64,000 nucleotides of DNA. Source: Bacillus thuringiensis. Its GTDB lineage: Bacteria; Bacillota; Bacilli; Bacillales; Bacillaceae_G. The stretch spans positions 4,648,501 through 4,712,500 of the forward strand of contig NZ_CP012099.1 in assembly GCF_001182785.1 (NCBI RefSeq). Direction: 5' to 3'. The notes beneath the pieces were generated by a model. It worked only from the letters and a program-made list of their open reading frames with translations. It made no database searches and was not told the origin of the DNA. The translations under genes and the position numbers were made by a program. Shown piece by piece: positions 41,834-55,114 of this stretch (within the stretch, counting starts at the first letter, position 1; every line of letters begins with the position of its first letter).

Positions 41834-41864
41834 AAAAGAGATAGCAGATTATGCTATCTCTTTT
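41834..41864 (-). terminator. Terminator of the rrn-tRNA operon
   Basis: AAAAGAGATAGCA / TGCTATCTCTTTT stem immediately after the last tRNA gene on the minus strand. Confidence 0.85.
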
Positions 41865-41868
41865 AGTA

Positions 41869-41940
41869 TGACCCGTACGGGATTCGAACCCGTGTTACCG
41901 CCGTGAAAGGGCGGTGTCTTAACCACTTGACCAACGGGCC
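41869..41940 (-). tRNA. tRNA-Glu (UUC)
   Basis: Cloverleaf folds; anticodon loop CTTTCAC gives UUC. CCA is not encoded. Last of the 22 tRNAs. Confidence 0.95.
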
Positions 41941-41945
41941 AGTTC

Positions 41946-42036
41946 TGGCAGAGAAGAAGGGATTCGAACCCTCGCACCGCGTTCGCGATCTACTCCCTTA
42001 GCAGGGGAGCCCCTTGAGCCACTTGGGTACTTCTCT
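41946..42036 (-). tRNA. tRNA-Ser (GCU)
   Basis: Class II tRNA with a long variable arm; loop CTGCTAA gives GCU; CCA encoded. Confidence 0.95.
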
Positions 42037-42042
42037 ATAATA

Positions 42043-42117
42043 TGGCTCCGCAGGTAGGACTCGAACCTACGACCGATCGGTTAACAGCCGATAGCTCTAC
42101 CACTGAGCTACTGCGGA
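42043..42117 (-). tRNA. tRNA-Asn (GUU)
   Basis: Loop CTGTTAA gives GUU; CCA encoded. Confidence 0.95.
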
Positions 42118-42124
42118 ACAATTA

Positions 42125-42201
<77 letters not shown>

Positions 42202-42211
42202 ATAATTGAAA

Positions 42212-42282
42212 AGCGGGTGAAGAGAATCGAACTCTCGACCAGAGCTTGGAAGGCTCTTGTTTTACCACTAAACTACACCCGC
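42212..42282 (-). tRNA. tRNA-Gly (UCC)
   Basis: Loop CTTCCAA gives UCC; CCA not encoded. Confidence 0.95.
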
Positions 42283-42295
42283 ATTAAATTGAAAA

Positions 42296-42371
42296 TGGTG
42301 AGCCATGAAGGATTCGAACCTTCGACCCTCTGATTAAAAGTCAGATGCTCTACCAACTGAGCTAATGGCTC
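42296..42371 (-). tRNA. tRNA-Lys (UUU)
   Basis: Loop CTTTTAA gives UUU; CCA encoded. Confidence 0.95.
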
Positions 42372-42381
42372 ATTTTGAAAG

Positions 42382-42457
<76 letters not shown>

Positions 42458-42471
42458 TTGCGACTTCAAAA

Positions 42472-42547
<76 letters not shown>

Positions 42548-42556
42548 TTATTAAAA

Positions 42557-42632
42557 TGGCGGTCCCGACCGGGGTCGAACCGGCGATCTCCTGCGTGACA
42601 GGCAGGCATGTTAACCACTACACCACGGGACC
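42557..42632 (-). tRNA. tRNA-Asp (GUC)
   Basis: Loop CTGTCAC gives GUC; CCA encoded. Confidence 0.95.
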
Positions 42633-42635
42633 ATT

Positions 42636-42712
<77 letters not shown>

Positions 42713-42740
42713 ATGATATAATATGTAATTTAAGAAAAAA

Positions 42741-42833
42741 TGGAGGAGGTAGAGGGATTCGAACCCCCGCGCGACTCTCGCCGCCTGTCGGTTTTCAAGA
42801 CCGATCCCTTCAGCCGAACTTGGGTATACCTCC
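42741..42833 (-). tRNA. tRNA-Ser (UGA)
   Basis: Class II tRNA; loop CTTGAAA gives UGA; CCA encoded. Confidence 0.95.
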
Positions 42834-42850
42834 GAGATATAAACCTTTAG

Positions 42851-42927
42851 TGGTGGACCTTGTAGGACTCGAACCTACGACCGGACGGTTATGAGCCGTC
42901 TGCTCTAACCAGCTGAGCTAAAGGTCC
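42851..42927 (-). tRNA. tRNA-Ile2 (CAU, probably lysidine-modified)
   Basis: Anticodon CAU, but the body (GGACCTTTAGCTCAG start) matches the B. subtilis tRNA-Ile that TilS modifies to read AUA. The assignment as Ile2 rather than Met is from memory of that homolog. Confidence 0.85.
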
Positions 42928-42931
42928 TTTA

Positions 42932-43008
42932 TGGTAGCGGCGGAGGGGATCGAACCCCCGACCTCACGGGTATGAACCGTACGCTCTAGCCAGCTGAGCT
43001 ACACCGCC
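42932..43008 (-). tRNA. Elongator tRNA-Met (CAU)
   Basis: Loop TTCATAC gives CAU; the body starts GGCGGTGTAGCTCAG as in elongator Met; CCA encoded. Confidence 0.92.
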
Positions 43009-43028
43009 ATAAATGATATTAAAATAAG

Positions 43029-43101
43029 TGGAGCCTAGCGGGATCGAACCGCTGACCTCCTGCGTGCAAGGCAGGCGCTCTCCCAGCTGAGCTAAGGCCC
43101 C
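43029..43101 (-). tRNA. tRNA-Ala (UGC)
   Basis: Loop CTTGCAC gives UGC; CCA not encoded. Confidence 0.95.
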
Positions 43102-43116
43102 ATGTTTTTGGGAATA

Positions 43117-43190
43117 TCGGGAAGACAGGATTTGAACCTGCGACCCCCTGGTCCCAAACCAGGTGCTCTACCAAGCTGAGCCACTTCCCG
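43117..43190 (-). tRNA. tRNA-Pro (UGG)
   Basis: Loop TTTGGGA gives UGG; CCA not encoded. Confidence 0.95.
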
Positions 43191-43200
43191 TTAATAAAAG

Positions 43201-43274
43201 CGCGCCCGAGAGGAGTCGAACCCCTAACCTCTTGATCCGTAGTCAAACGCTCTATCCAATTGAGCTACGGGCGC
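43201..43274 (-). tRNA. tRNA-Arg (ACG)
   Basis: Loop CTACGGA gives ACG (inosine-modified in the cell); CCA not encoded. Confidence 0.95.
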
Positions 43275-43277
43275 ATA

Positions 43278-43366
43278 TGGTGCCGAGGGCGGGGGTCGAA
43301 CCCGCACGGTGGTCACCCACCGCAGGATTTTAAGTCCTGTGCGTCTGCCTGTTCCGCCACCCCGGC
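43278..43366 (-). tRNA. tRNA-Leu (UAA)
   Basis: Class II tRNA; loop CTTAAAA gives UAA; CCA encoded. Confidence 0.95.
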
Positions 43367-43382
43367 ATGTCATATTGAAAAT

Positions 43383-43457
43383 TGGAGCGGAAGACGGGAT
43401 TCGAACCCGCGACCCCAACCTTGGCAAGGTTGTATTCTACCACTGAACTACTTCCGC
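43383..43457 (-). tRNA. tRNA-Gly (GCC)
   Basis: Loop TTGCCAA gives GCC; CCA encoded. Confidence 0.95.
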
Positions 43458-43486
43458 AAGACATGTTTGAGATATTTTATTAAAAG

Positions 43487-43567
43487 TGCGGGTGAAGGGA
43501 GTCGAACCCCCACGCCAAAGGCGCTAGATCCTAAGTCTAGTGCGTCTGCCAATTCCGCCACACCCGC
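43487..43567 (-). tRNA. tRNA-Leu (UAG)
   Basis: Class II tRNA; loop CTTAGGA gives UAG; CCA not encoded. Confidence 0.95.
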
Positions 43568-43589
43568 ATATTAATATTTTAAGAAAAAA

Positions 43590-43666
43590 TGGGGCGACTG
43601 ATGGGAATCGAACCCACGAATGCCGGAGCCACAATCCGGTGCGTTAACCACTTCGCCACAACCGCC
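43590..43666 (-). tRNA. tRNA-His (GUG)
   Basis: Loop TTGTGGC gives GUG; the extra G-1 opposite C73 is present; CCA encoded. Confidence 0.95.
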
Positions 43667-43675
43667 ATGATTTTC

Positions 43676-43751
<76 letters not shown>

Positions 43752-43755
43752 TAAA

Positions 43756-43831
43756 TGGTGGAGGATGACGGGATCGAACCGCCGACCCCCTGCTTGTAAG
43801 GCAGGTGCTCTCCCAGCTGAGCTAATCCTCC
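43756..43831 (-). tRNA. tRNA-Val (UAC)
   Basis: Loop CTTACAA gives UAC; CCA encoded. First tRNA after 5S, only 4 bp away. Confidence 0.95.
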
Positions 43832-43835
43832 ATTT

Positions 43836-43952
43836 GCCTGGCAACGTCCTACTCTCACAGGGACAAGGTCCCAACTACCATCGGCGCTAGAGAGCTTAAC
43901 TTCCGTGTTCGGTATGGGAACGGGTGTGACCTCTCTGCCATCATTACCAGAC
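43836..43952 (-). rRNA. rrf: 5S ribosomal RNA
   Basis: About 117 nt. Contains the conserved GAGGTCACACCCGTTCC, CGAACACGGAAGTTAAGC and GAGAGTAGGACG segments. Ends estimated by comparison with B. subtilis 5S; a base or two uncertain. Confidence 0.95.
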
Positions 43953-44018
43953 TGTATTCATTTAAGACAAGAATTATTGTAACTCGTTTAACTTCTAAAG
44001 TCAACAAGTTTTTTTATA

Positions 44019-44039
44019 TTCTTTCAAAACTAGATAACA
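44019..44039 (-). other. 3' arm of the 23S processing stalk
   Basis: Complementary to 47007-47028 on the other side of 23S (shared core AAAACTAGATAACA). The two strands pair in the precursor to form the stem cleaved by RNase III-type enzymes. Confidence 0.65.
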
Positions 44040-44054
44040 TTGCTTCATATTATA

Positions 44055-46976
<2,922 letters not shown>

Positions 46977-47006
46977 AACTAAAAATTAAAAAAATATGAG
47001 CTACAC

Positions 47007-47028
47007 TGTTATCTAGTTTTCAAAGAAC
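47007..47028 (-). other. 5' arm of the 23S processing stalk (in the 16S-23S spacer)
   Basis: The minus strand reads GTTCTTTGAAAACTAGATAA and on, complementary to 44019-44039. The spacer (46977-47120) has no tRNA. Confidence 0.65.
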
Positions 47029-47049
47029 ATACATTTATATATGAGAGAT

Positions 47050-47078
47050 AGTTCTCTCAAAACTGAACAAAACGAAAC
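47050..47078 (-). other. 3' arm of the 16S processing stalk
   Basis: Pairs, with few mismatches, with 48721-48748 upstream of 16S (shared core AAAACTGAAC). Confidence 0.6.
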
Positions 47079-47119
47079 ACGGAAACTTATATTGATGAAC
47101 AGCGTTCATCAATTCTCCA

Positions 47120-48672
<1,553 letters not shown>

Positions 48673-48775
48673 AAAGTTAGTTTGTCTAGCATCTAAAAAT
48701 AAAAATTGACGTTTCACGTTGTTTGTTTCGTTCAGTTTTCAAAGAACTACTTGGTCGCTCATTTGCGACTTCCTT

Positions 48776-48804
48776 ATGTTAACATCTTCGTTTTTCGATG
48801 TCAA
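48776..48804 (-). promoter_or_regulatory. rrn promoter P2
   Basis: Minus strand TTGACA (48799-48804), 17-bp spacer, TAACAT (48776-48781), about 104 bp before 16S. Confidence 0.75.
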
Positions 48805-48863
48805 CTAAGTTTTTTAATTTCTTTTTTGTCGTTTTCTGCGTTTCCGCATCAGCGACGGTTATT

Positions 48864-48892
48864 AATATATCATGGTAAAAAATGAAATGCAA
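48864..48892 (-). promoter_or_regulatory. rrn promoter P1
   Basis: Minus strand TTGCAT (48887-48892), 17-bp spacer, TATATT (48864-48869), 88 bp upstream of P2; the tandem layout is usual for Bacillus rrn operons. Confidence 0.65.
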
Positions 48893-49079
48893 CACCTTTT
48901 ATAAACTTTTTTTAAAACTGCCCACATTTCTTTTTTAATATCATATACTTAAACGAAATATCTCTTTCATGTATGAGTAATTCCTACATATATTTTATAT
49001 AAAGTTACTCTATCAAAAAACGTTTCTTTCTATAATAAACGTTTTATTCATATACCATATCATACAAGGAGGAATACAT

Positions 49080-49760
49080 ATGGACTATACCGATTTATTA
49101 ATCAAACTAGGTCTCTCGGCTATTTTAGGATTTGCCATTGGTTTAGAACGCGAATTAAAACGGAAACCACTTGGTTTAAAAACGTGTTTAGTTATTTCTA
49201 TTATTAGTTGCCTCCTAACGATTGTTTCTATTAAAGCAGCTTATAACTTACCACATACCGATCATATGAATATGGATCCACTTCGACTTGCCGCTCAAAT
49301 TGTATCAGGAATTGGTTTTTTAGGTGCTGGCGTAATTTTAAGAAGAGGCAACGATAGCATTGCAGGGCTCACGACTGCCGCTATGATCTGGGGTGCTTCT
49401 GGTATTGGTATTGCCGTTGGAGCTGGTTTCTATATCGAGGCAATTTTCGGAATGTGTTTTCTTATGATTAGTGTCGAACTGATACCATTGACAATGAAGT
49501 TTGTAGGTCCTAGGTCATTTCGCCAACGTGATATTGCAGTGAAACTTGTTGTGCGAAATATGGACAATATCCCGGTTGTAATCGAAGAGATAAAAGAAAT
49601 GGATATAAAAGTTAAAAATATGAAGCTTAAAACATTAGAAAACGGTTCTCACTATTTACATCTTAAACTGTCCATTGATCAAAAAAGACATACCGCTGAT
49701 GTTTACTATGCTCTCCAACATCTTGAAAGTGTCCAACAAACTGAAGTGGAAAGTATGTAG
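49080..49760 (+). CDS. MgtC/SapB-family membrane protein
   Basis: 226 residues. Four or five N-terminal membrane segments contain the MgtC signature GFAIGLERELKRKPLGLKT and GIGFLGAGVILRRG...TTAAMIWGASGIGIAVG. A cytosolic C-terminal domain (about 150-226) is ACT-like. MgtC proteins affect growth at low Mg2+ and, in pathogens, survival in macrophages; they are not themselves proven Mg transporters. AAGGAGG precedes ATG 49080. Monocistronic with its own terminator. Confidence 0.92.
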   Translation: MDYTDLLIKLGLSAILGFAIGLERELKRKPLGLKTCLVISIISCLLTIVSIKAAYNLPHTDHMNMDPLRLAAQIVSGIGFLGAGVILRRGNDSIAGLTTAAMIWGASGIGIAVGAGFYIEAIFGMCFLMISVELIPLTMKFVGPRSFRQRDIAVKLVVRNMDNIPVVIEEIKEMDIKVKNMKLKTLENGSHYLHLKLSIDQKRHTADVYYALQHLESVQQTEVESM

Positions 49761-49768
49761 CATAAAAC

Positions 49769-49793
49769 AAACTCTCTTTAATTAGAGAGTTTT
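49769..49793 (+). terminator. Terminator of mgtC-like gene
   Basis: AAACTCTCT / AGAGAGTTTTT stem 8 bp after the stop codon. Confidence 0.9.
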
Positions 49794-49852
49794 TCTTTTT
49801 TCTATAATGGTAACAATGAATGTAATCCTGCAAAACAAGGAGGAATTTACTA

Positions 49853-50848
49853 TTGAAATCCCGTCCGAATTTAGTAGATACATTTCGTGATTCCATTATT
49901 TTTCGTTTAATTTGTTTTATTATTGTATTCACTGCTTTTTCTGGTTTTCTTATACATAGATTAGAACCCTCTCATTTCACTACATGGTTTGACGGAATTT
50001 GGTGGTCAATCGTTACCATTTTTACAGTTGGATATGGCGACTTTGCTCCCCATACAACGATAGGAAAACTAATAGGTATAAGTATTATTTTATTAGGAAC
50101 TGGCTTTTGTTCTTATTATATGGTTCTATTCGCTACTGAGATGATCAGTAAACAATATATGAAAATTAAAGGTGAAGAAGCCGCTACCTCTAACGGTCAT
50201 ATGATTATCGTTGGCTGGAATGAGCGTGCAAAACATGTTGTAAAGCAAATGCATGTACTACAACCAAACCTTGATATCGTTTTAATTGATGAAACACTTT
50301 CTTTACTTCCAAAACCCTTTCATCATTTAGAATTTATAAAAGGTTGTCCGCATCACGATCAAACTTTATTAAAGGCTAATATTGAAACGGCACACACCAT
50401 ATTAATAACAGCGGATAAAGAAAAGAACGAAAGCTTAGCAGATACACAGTCCATTTTAAATATTTTAACTGCAAAAGGACTCAATCCAAGCATTCACTGC
50501 ATCGCCGAACTACTTACTACTGAACAAATTCAAAATGCAACGAGAGCTGGCGCGTCAGAAATTATAGAAGGAAATAAATTAACGAGTTATGTATTTACCG
50601 CTTCTCTTTTATTCCCTTCTATTTCAGGTGTACTATTCTCACTTTACGATGAAATCTCTGATAATAAATTACAACTGATGGAGCTTTCTCCATCCTGCAC
50701 CGGACAAACCTTTGCAAATTGTAGCTATACCCTTTTAAAACGAAACATTCTCTTACTAGGTATAAAGCGTGACGATCAATATATGATTAACCCAGTCCAT
50801 ACCTTCATTCTTATCGAAAGCGACATACTAATTGTTATTCACCATTAA
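49853..50848 (+). CDS. Potassium channel with RCK (TrkA-N) domain, YugO-like
   Basis: 331 residues. TM1 is at about 17-37, the pore loop has the K+ selectivity filter TVGYGDF (about 61-67) and TM2 is at about 76-100. A cytosolic RCK domain (from HMIIVGWNERAKHV at about 117) and an RCK-C-like end follow, as in MthK. Start is TTG 49853 with AAGGAGGAATTTACTA. In B. subtilis YugO mediates K+ release in biofilm signalling; transfer of that role is inference. The gene converges on the yugN homolog and overlaps it by 14 bp. Confidence 0.92.
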   Translation: MKSRPNLVDTFRDSIIFRLICFIIVFTAFSGFLIHRLEPSHFTTWFDGIWWSIVTIFTVGYGDFAPHTTIGKLIGISIILLGTGFCSYYMVLFATEMISKQYMKIKGEEAATSNGHMIIVGWNERAKHVVKQMHVLQPNLDIVLIDETLSLLPKPFHHLEFIKGCPHHDQTLLKANIETAHTILITADKEKNESLADTQSILNILTAKGLNPSIHCIAELLTTEQIQNATRAGASEIIEGNKLTSYVFTASLLFPSISGVLFSLYDEISDNKLQLMELSPSCTGQTFANCSYTLLKRNILLLGIKRDDQYMINPVHTFILIESDILIVIHH

Positions 50849-51254
50849 GAAAATGTTTTTCTAGTTCCCTCATGAGCACTTTTCCAATATTGATATATTT
50901 TCTTTTCACATCTGCATCTGGATCTTTCGGTTCAGCAAATTGATCCATCCCACTCGTTCCCGCAGTTAAAGTATTCACATTATCATCTAGTTCGTCTTGA
51001 TATACGTGCGAAAGAATATACGGCGTTTCAAGACGGACTACTACACCAGGAACATCTAGTTCACCATCTACTGCTGTAAACGGCACTCGTAAAAATTGAT
51101 ACCCATCTTCTTCATCGATTTTGTAATCGAAGCATCCTTTATCATAATCCCAATTACCACCAATACTATATCCAAGTGGTTTCATAACCTCTTCTAATTT
51201 ATATAACGCATATGTACGTCCTTCTAAATTTGATTGAATCGGAATCAAGCCCAT
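50835..51254 (-). CDS. YugN-like family protein
   Basis: 139 residues, soluble, no signal peptide. Acidic (WDYDKGCFDYKIDEEDGY) with a conserved FLRVPFTAVDGELD core, matching YugN. Function unknown. Its 3' end overlaps the channel gene on the other strand. Position between the yugO homolog and pgi is the same as in B. subtilis, which supports the identity. Confidence 0.85.
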   Translation of the reverse strand: MGLIPIQSNLEGRTYALYKLEEVMKPLGYSIGGNWDYDKGCFDYKIDEEDGYQFLRVPFTAVDGELDVPGVVVRLETPYILSHVYQDELDDNVNTLTAGTSGMDQFAEPKDPDADVKRKYINIGKVLMRELEKHFLNGE

Positions 51255-51319
51255 CCCTCCAAGACTTTTCCTTTAGCATACCCACTCTAGTTTGAATATA
51301 CTGATGGACTTTTCGATAA

Positions 51320-51360
51320 AATAATAAAAAGCGACCGGATTCCGGTCGCTTTTTATTATT
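51320..51360. terminator. Terminator of pgi
   Basis: Near-perfect inverted repeat with GCGACCGGA / TCCGGTCGC core and A/T tails, overlapping the pgi stop codon; palindromic enough to work both ways. Confidence 0.9.
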
Positions 51361-52708
51361 TTAAACGCTCTTCTAATTCTGCTTTTAATTCTTCAAATCC
51401 TGGTTTACCAAGTAAAGCAAACATGTTTTTCTTGTATGCTTCTACGCCAGGTTGATCAAATGGATTTACGCCTAATAAGTAGCCGCTCATCGCACATGCT
51501 TTTTCGAAGAAGTATACAAGGTAACCGAATGTATACTCATTTAATTCAGGAATATTTACGATTAAGTTTGGTACTCCGCCATCGCTATGTGCAAGTAATG
51601 TACCTTCATATGCTTTTGTGTTTACGAAGTCTACAGTTTCACCAGCAAGGTAGTTTAATCCGTCTAAATCGTTGTCTTCTAATTCGATTGTTAGTTCATG
51701 TGTAGATTTACCTACTTTAAGAACTGTTTCAAATAAGTCACGACGACCTTCTTGAACGTATTGACCTAATGAGTGTAAGTCAGTTGAGAAGTTTGCTGAA
51801 GATGGGAAAATACCTTTTTGATCTTTTCCTTCACTTTCACCAAATAACTGTTTCCACCACTCAGCGAAGTATTGAAGTGCTGGCTCATAGTTAACAAGCA
51901 TTTCAATTGTTTTTCCTTTATTGTATAAAGCGTTACGAACTACTGCATATTGGTAAGCTGGGTTTTCTTCTAGTTCTGATGTTCCGAAGTCATCATGACC
52001 AGCAGCTGCACCTTTCATCATCTCTTCAATATTCAAGCCACTTACTGCGATTGGTAATAAACCAACTGGCGTTAATACAGAGAAACGTCCTCCAACATCA
52101 TCTGGAATAACGAATGTTTCGTAACCTTCGTTATCAGCTAATGTTTTTAATGCACCACGCGCTTTATCTGTAGTTGCATAAATACGTTTGCGAGCTTCTT
52201 CTTTTCCATACTTCTCTTCTAATAACTTACGGAAAATACGGAATGCTAGTGCTGGCTCTGTTGTTGTACCTGATTTGGAAATAACGTTAATAGAGAAGTC
52301 TTTACCTTCTAATACGTCCATTAAATCTTTCATGTAAGTGGAGCTAATGTTTTGTCCAACAAATAGCACTTGTGGAGTTTTACGTTGTTCTTTAGATAGC
52401 GTGTTGTAGAAAGAATGGCTTAACATTTCGATTGCTGCGCGTGCTCCTAGGTAAGAACCACCAATACCTACAACAAGTAAAATGTCAGAGTCATTTTTAA
52501 TTTTTTCTGCGCATTTTTGAATGCGAGCGAATTCTTCTTTGTCATATTGAAGCGGAAGGTCTACCCACCCAAGGAAATCGTTCCCAGCTCCAGTTTTTTC
52601 GTGGATTGCGTGATGTGTTACTTTCACTGCATCACGTAAATAAGTGATTTCATGTTCACCGATGAAGGATAACGCTTTAGAATAGTCGAACGTTACATGT
52701 GTACTCAT
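51356..52708 (-). CDS. pgi: Glucose-6-phosphate isomerase
   Basis: 450 residues, the shorter form typical of Firmicutes. Conserved [31 protein letters not shown] and [14 protein letters not shown] with the catalytic Glu region [12 protein letters not shown]. It interconverts glucose-6-P and fructose-6-P and so feeds glycolysis and, through G1P, the glg operon. TTGGAGGG precedes ATG 52708. Confidence 0.97.
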   Translation of the reverse strand: MSTHVTFDYSKALSFIGEHEITYLRDAVKVTHHAIHEKTGAGNDFLGWVDLPLQYDKEEFARIQKCAEKIKNDSDILLVVGIGGSYLGARAAIEMLSHSFYNTLSKEQRKTPQVLFVGQNISSTYMKDLMDVLEGKDFSINVISKSGTTTEPALAFRIFRKLLEEKYGKEEARKRIYATTDKARGALKTLADNEGYETFVIPDDVGGRFSVLTPVGLLPIAVSGLNIEEMMKGAAAGHDDFGTSELEENPAYQYAVVRNALYNKGKTIEMLVNYEPALQYFAEWWKQLFGESEGKDQKGIFPSSANFSTDLHSLGQYVQEGRRDLFETVLKVGKSTHELTIELEDNDLDGLNYLAGETVDFVNTKAYEGTLLAHSDGGVPNLIVNIPELNEYTFGYLVYFFEKACAMSGYLLGVNPFDQPGVEAYKKNMFALLGKPGFEELKAELEERLK

Positions 52709-52982
52709 CTTTTTCCCTCCAATTATGGATATGTATTTCTGTATTCACTTTAGCGAAACTGAAGTTGTAAATCAAGCGATTCAAACATTGTAAACGTAAC
52801 CAATATATAATTTTTAGAAAAAGTTCATTTTTTGCATAAAAATTCGCATTTTTCGGTATAGATGTATATACATCCTTTTTCGAACATTTTTTATGTATAA
52901 AAACAACATAACTACCCCATTCTATAAAAGAGTTAATTAACTCATCGCTTGCTCATGCTTCACAATTAAGGGGGGCTTTTTC

Positions 52983-53216
52983 ATGAGTACTCTGCAACGT
53001 ATCGCATTAGTCTTTACTGTAATTGGCGCTGTGAACTGGGGACTAATCGGATTTTTCCAGTTTGACTTAGTAGCAGCCATTTTCGGCGGACAAAATTCAG
53101 CTCTTGCACGTATTATTTACGGCATCGTTGGTATATCTGGGCTTATCAACCTTGGTTTACTGTTTAAACCATCTGAAAATCTTGGTACGCACCCAGAAAC
53201 AAACGAAATTCGATAA
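52983..53216 (+). CDS. DUF378-family small membrane protein (YuzA-like)
   Basis: 77 residues. Two hydrophobic segments (about 5-25 and 40-62) with the DUF378 signature GAVNWGLIGFFQFDLVAAIFG and a polar tail. AAGGGGGG precedes the ATG. The equivalent small gene yuzA lies in the yug region of B. subtilis. Function unknown. Confidence 0.88.
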   Translation: MSTLQRIALVFTVIGAVNWGLIGFFQFDLVAAIFGGQNSALARIIYGIVGISGLINLGLLFKPSENLGTHPETNEIR

Positions 53217-53290
53217 TCAGTATGTCCTTTCACCTCCGACATACGAATATGATTGCATGCAATCATATTTGCAAATATATATCATAAGAT

Positions 53291-53333
53291 AAAGTAAAAG
53301 AGGAACGCTCATATGCGTTCCTCTTTTACTTTG
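53291..53333. terminator. Bidirectional terminator DUF378 / yugI
   Basis: 18-bp stem AAAGTAAAAGAGGAACGC with a 6-nt loop, overlapping the yugI stop codon. Confidence 0.9.
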
Positions 53334-53670
53334 TTAACTCGGACTCTTCAATCCATTCTGCCAACTTTTCTCGCAGCGTATTAAATCCGTTTTCAGATGG
53401 GTTCGGTATAAGAATCCTTCCTTGTTTTCTTTTCGCCGCTTTTAACGATAAACTCATTTTTCTGTGCTCTTCATCAATTGAAAGTACCTTTACTTCTACT
53501 GTATCGCCGACTTTTAAAAAGTCATGAATATCCTTTACATATCCATTTGTAATTTCAGATATATGCACAAGTCCTTGTGTTTCTGCATCTAACGCTACAA
53601 ATGCACCGTAATCTTGAATTCCAGTCACTTTCCCTGTTACAACCACTCCTGTTGTATATTGTTCTGACAT
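53326..53670 (-). CDS. yugI: S1 RNA-binding domain protein (general stress protein 13 family)
   Basis: 114 residues. An S1 OB-fold (about 6-75: GVVVTGKVTGIQDYGAFVAL, GLVHISEI, VGDTVEVKVLSID, KMSLSLKA) and a basic linker with a short C-terminal helix. It probably binds RNA or ribosomes. The frame is open five codons further upstream, but ATG 53670 (MSEQYT) is preceded by GGGAG at the right distance. Downstream of a large inverted repeat. Confidence 0.9.
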   Translation of the reverse strand: MSEQYTTGVVVTGKVTGIQDYGAFVALDAETQGLVHISEITNGYVKDIHDFLKVGDTVEVKVLSIDEEHRKMSLSLKAAKRKQGRILIPNPSENGFNTLREKLAEWIEESELTK

Positions 53671-53756
53671 ATGAAACACTCCCATACGTTTACCATTCTC
53701 TCTACAATTATAGAGAGCAAAGCAGATATATTTATTTTAAATATCCGATTGGTTAG

Positions 53757-53790
53757 TACGCATTCTAGATAATGATATCTAGAATGCGTA
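53757..53790. other. 15-bp perfect inverted repeat upstream of yugI
   Basis: TACGCATTCTAGATA, 4-nt loop ATGA, and the exact complement (53776-53790). There is no T-run on either strand, so it is not a classical terminator; an operator or an RNA hairpin in the yugI leader is more likely. Confidence 0.55.
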
Positions 53791-53923
53791 TACCTTATAT
53801 TAGTAAATTATACCACTATGACAGAACTCATTCAAAATTCATGAAAAATTTCCCTTAAAGAAGTATAATTCTCCAATATTGGGATAGACTACTAACACAT
53901 GGCTTTCTAGTATTCCCCCCCTT

Positions 53924-55114
53924 TTATGGACAAAACGTATTACGTTTTGTCCTTTTTTTATTTTCTACAAACCGTTCCATTCTCTTCATTGCTTCCATAA
54001 GTTGTTCAAGCGACGTCGCATATGAACAACGAATAAATCCTTCACCACTTTCGCCAAATACGCTACCAGGAACAACGGCCACTTTTTCTTCCAGCAATAA
54101 CTGTTCTGCAAATTCCGCTGAAGATAATCCGGTTGAGGATATAGAAGGAAACACATAAAATGCTCCGCCCGGCACATGACACGTTAAGCCCATTTCATTG
54201 AAAGATGTCGTTATGAAGTTACGACGCTTCTTATAGCTATCTCTCATTCGAATTACTTCATCGTTCCCTGCGCGTAACGCCTCAAGTGCTGCAAACTGAG
54301 ACATCGTCGGTGCACACATCATTGAATACTGATGGATTTTGAGCATTAATTCTGAAAATTGAACAGGAGCTGCAATCATACCGAGGCGCCATCCTGTCAT
54401 CGCAAATCCCTTTGAAAATCCTGAAATTAAAATCGTATGCTCACGCATATTTTTAATACTCGCAAAACTTGTATATACTTCGTCGTATACAAGTTCTGCA
54501 TAAATTTCATCAGATAATACGATTAAATTGTACTTCTCAACAATCACTGCTATTTCTTCAAGCTCGGATTTATTTAGCATTGCACCTGTCGGGTTATTTG
54601 GTGAACAAAGCAAAATTGCCTTTGTTTTCGCTGTAATAGCTGCTTCAATTTGTTCTGGTTGTACTTTAAACTCGTTTTCTAACGTAGTCGCCACAGGAAC
54701 CGGAACTCCTCCAGCTAATGTCACAAGTGGTGCATAAGAAACGAAGCTCGGTTCAATAATGAGCACTTCATCATCAGGATTTATAATGGCGCGCATCGCT
54801 ACATCTAACGCCTGGCTCGCTCCAACTGTAACAATGATTTCATCACTTGGATCATAAGATACTGCAAATTGTTTTTTTAGATACTTTGCTATTTCTTGAC
54901 GGAGCTCCAATAATCCTGCATTTGCTGTATATGACGTATACCCTTGTTCCAAAGAACGAATACATGCTTGCCTTACATTCCAAGGTGTAACAAAATCTGG
55001 CTCTCCTACCCCGAGGGAGATAACACCTTTCATATTTGCTGCTAAATCGAAAAATTTTCGAATACCAGATGGTTTTAAAGATTCTGCTGATCTAGATAGT
55101 TCAAATTGCTTCAT
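53924..55114 (-). CDS. alaT: PLP-dependent class I/II aminotransferase (alanine transaminase type)
   Basis: 396 residues, fold type I. Contains ITVGASQALDVAMRAI, LLCSPNNPTGAML, the Asp of LSDEIYAELVY, the PLP lysine in ISGFSKGFAMTGWRLG (about 236) and the C-terminal Arg in GFIRCSYATS. It follows an Lrp-type regulator with a 4-bp overlap, as yugH(alaT)-yugG(alaR) in B. subtilis, so alanine is the likely product; annotators may call it an aspartate aminotransferase. The final codons run through a hairpin, see 53928. Confidence 0.86.
   Translation of the reverse strand: MKQFELSRSAESLKPSGIRKFFDLAANMKGVISLGVGEPDFVTPWNVRQACIRSLEQGYTSYTANAGLLELRQEIAKYLKKQFAVSYDPSDEIIVTVGASQALDVAMRAIINPDDEVLIIEPSFVSYAPLVTLAGGVPVPVATTLENEFKVQPEQIEAAITAKTKAILLCSPNNPTGAMLNKSELEEIAVIVEKYNLIVLSDEIYAELVYDEVYTSFASIKNMREHTILISGFSKGFAMTGWRLGMIAAPVQFSELMLKIHQYSMMCAPTMSQFAALEALRAGNDEVIRMRDSYKKRRNFITTSFNEMGLTCHVPGGAFYVFPSISSTGLSSAEFAEQLLLEEKVAVVPGSVFGESGEGFIRCSYATSLEQLMEAMKRMERFVENKKRTKRNTFCP

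Larger units (their letters stand above)
48673..49079. other. Divergent region 16S rRNA / mgtC
   Basis: Holds the 16S leader with processing stem (48721-48748), rrn promoters P2 and P1 and, toward mgtC, an A+T-rich stretch with AAAACGTTT / AAACGTTTT arms (49016-49047) around a TATAAT. No gene and no M-box-like GC-rich structure. Confidence 0.65.

Noticed and set aside
48900..49079. Possible Mg2+ (M-box) riboswitch in front of mgtC
   Set aside because: The region is too short after the rrn promoters and too A+T-rich; no M-box-like helices or terminator are present.
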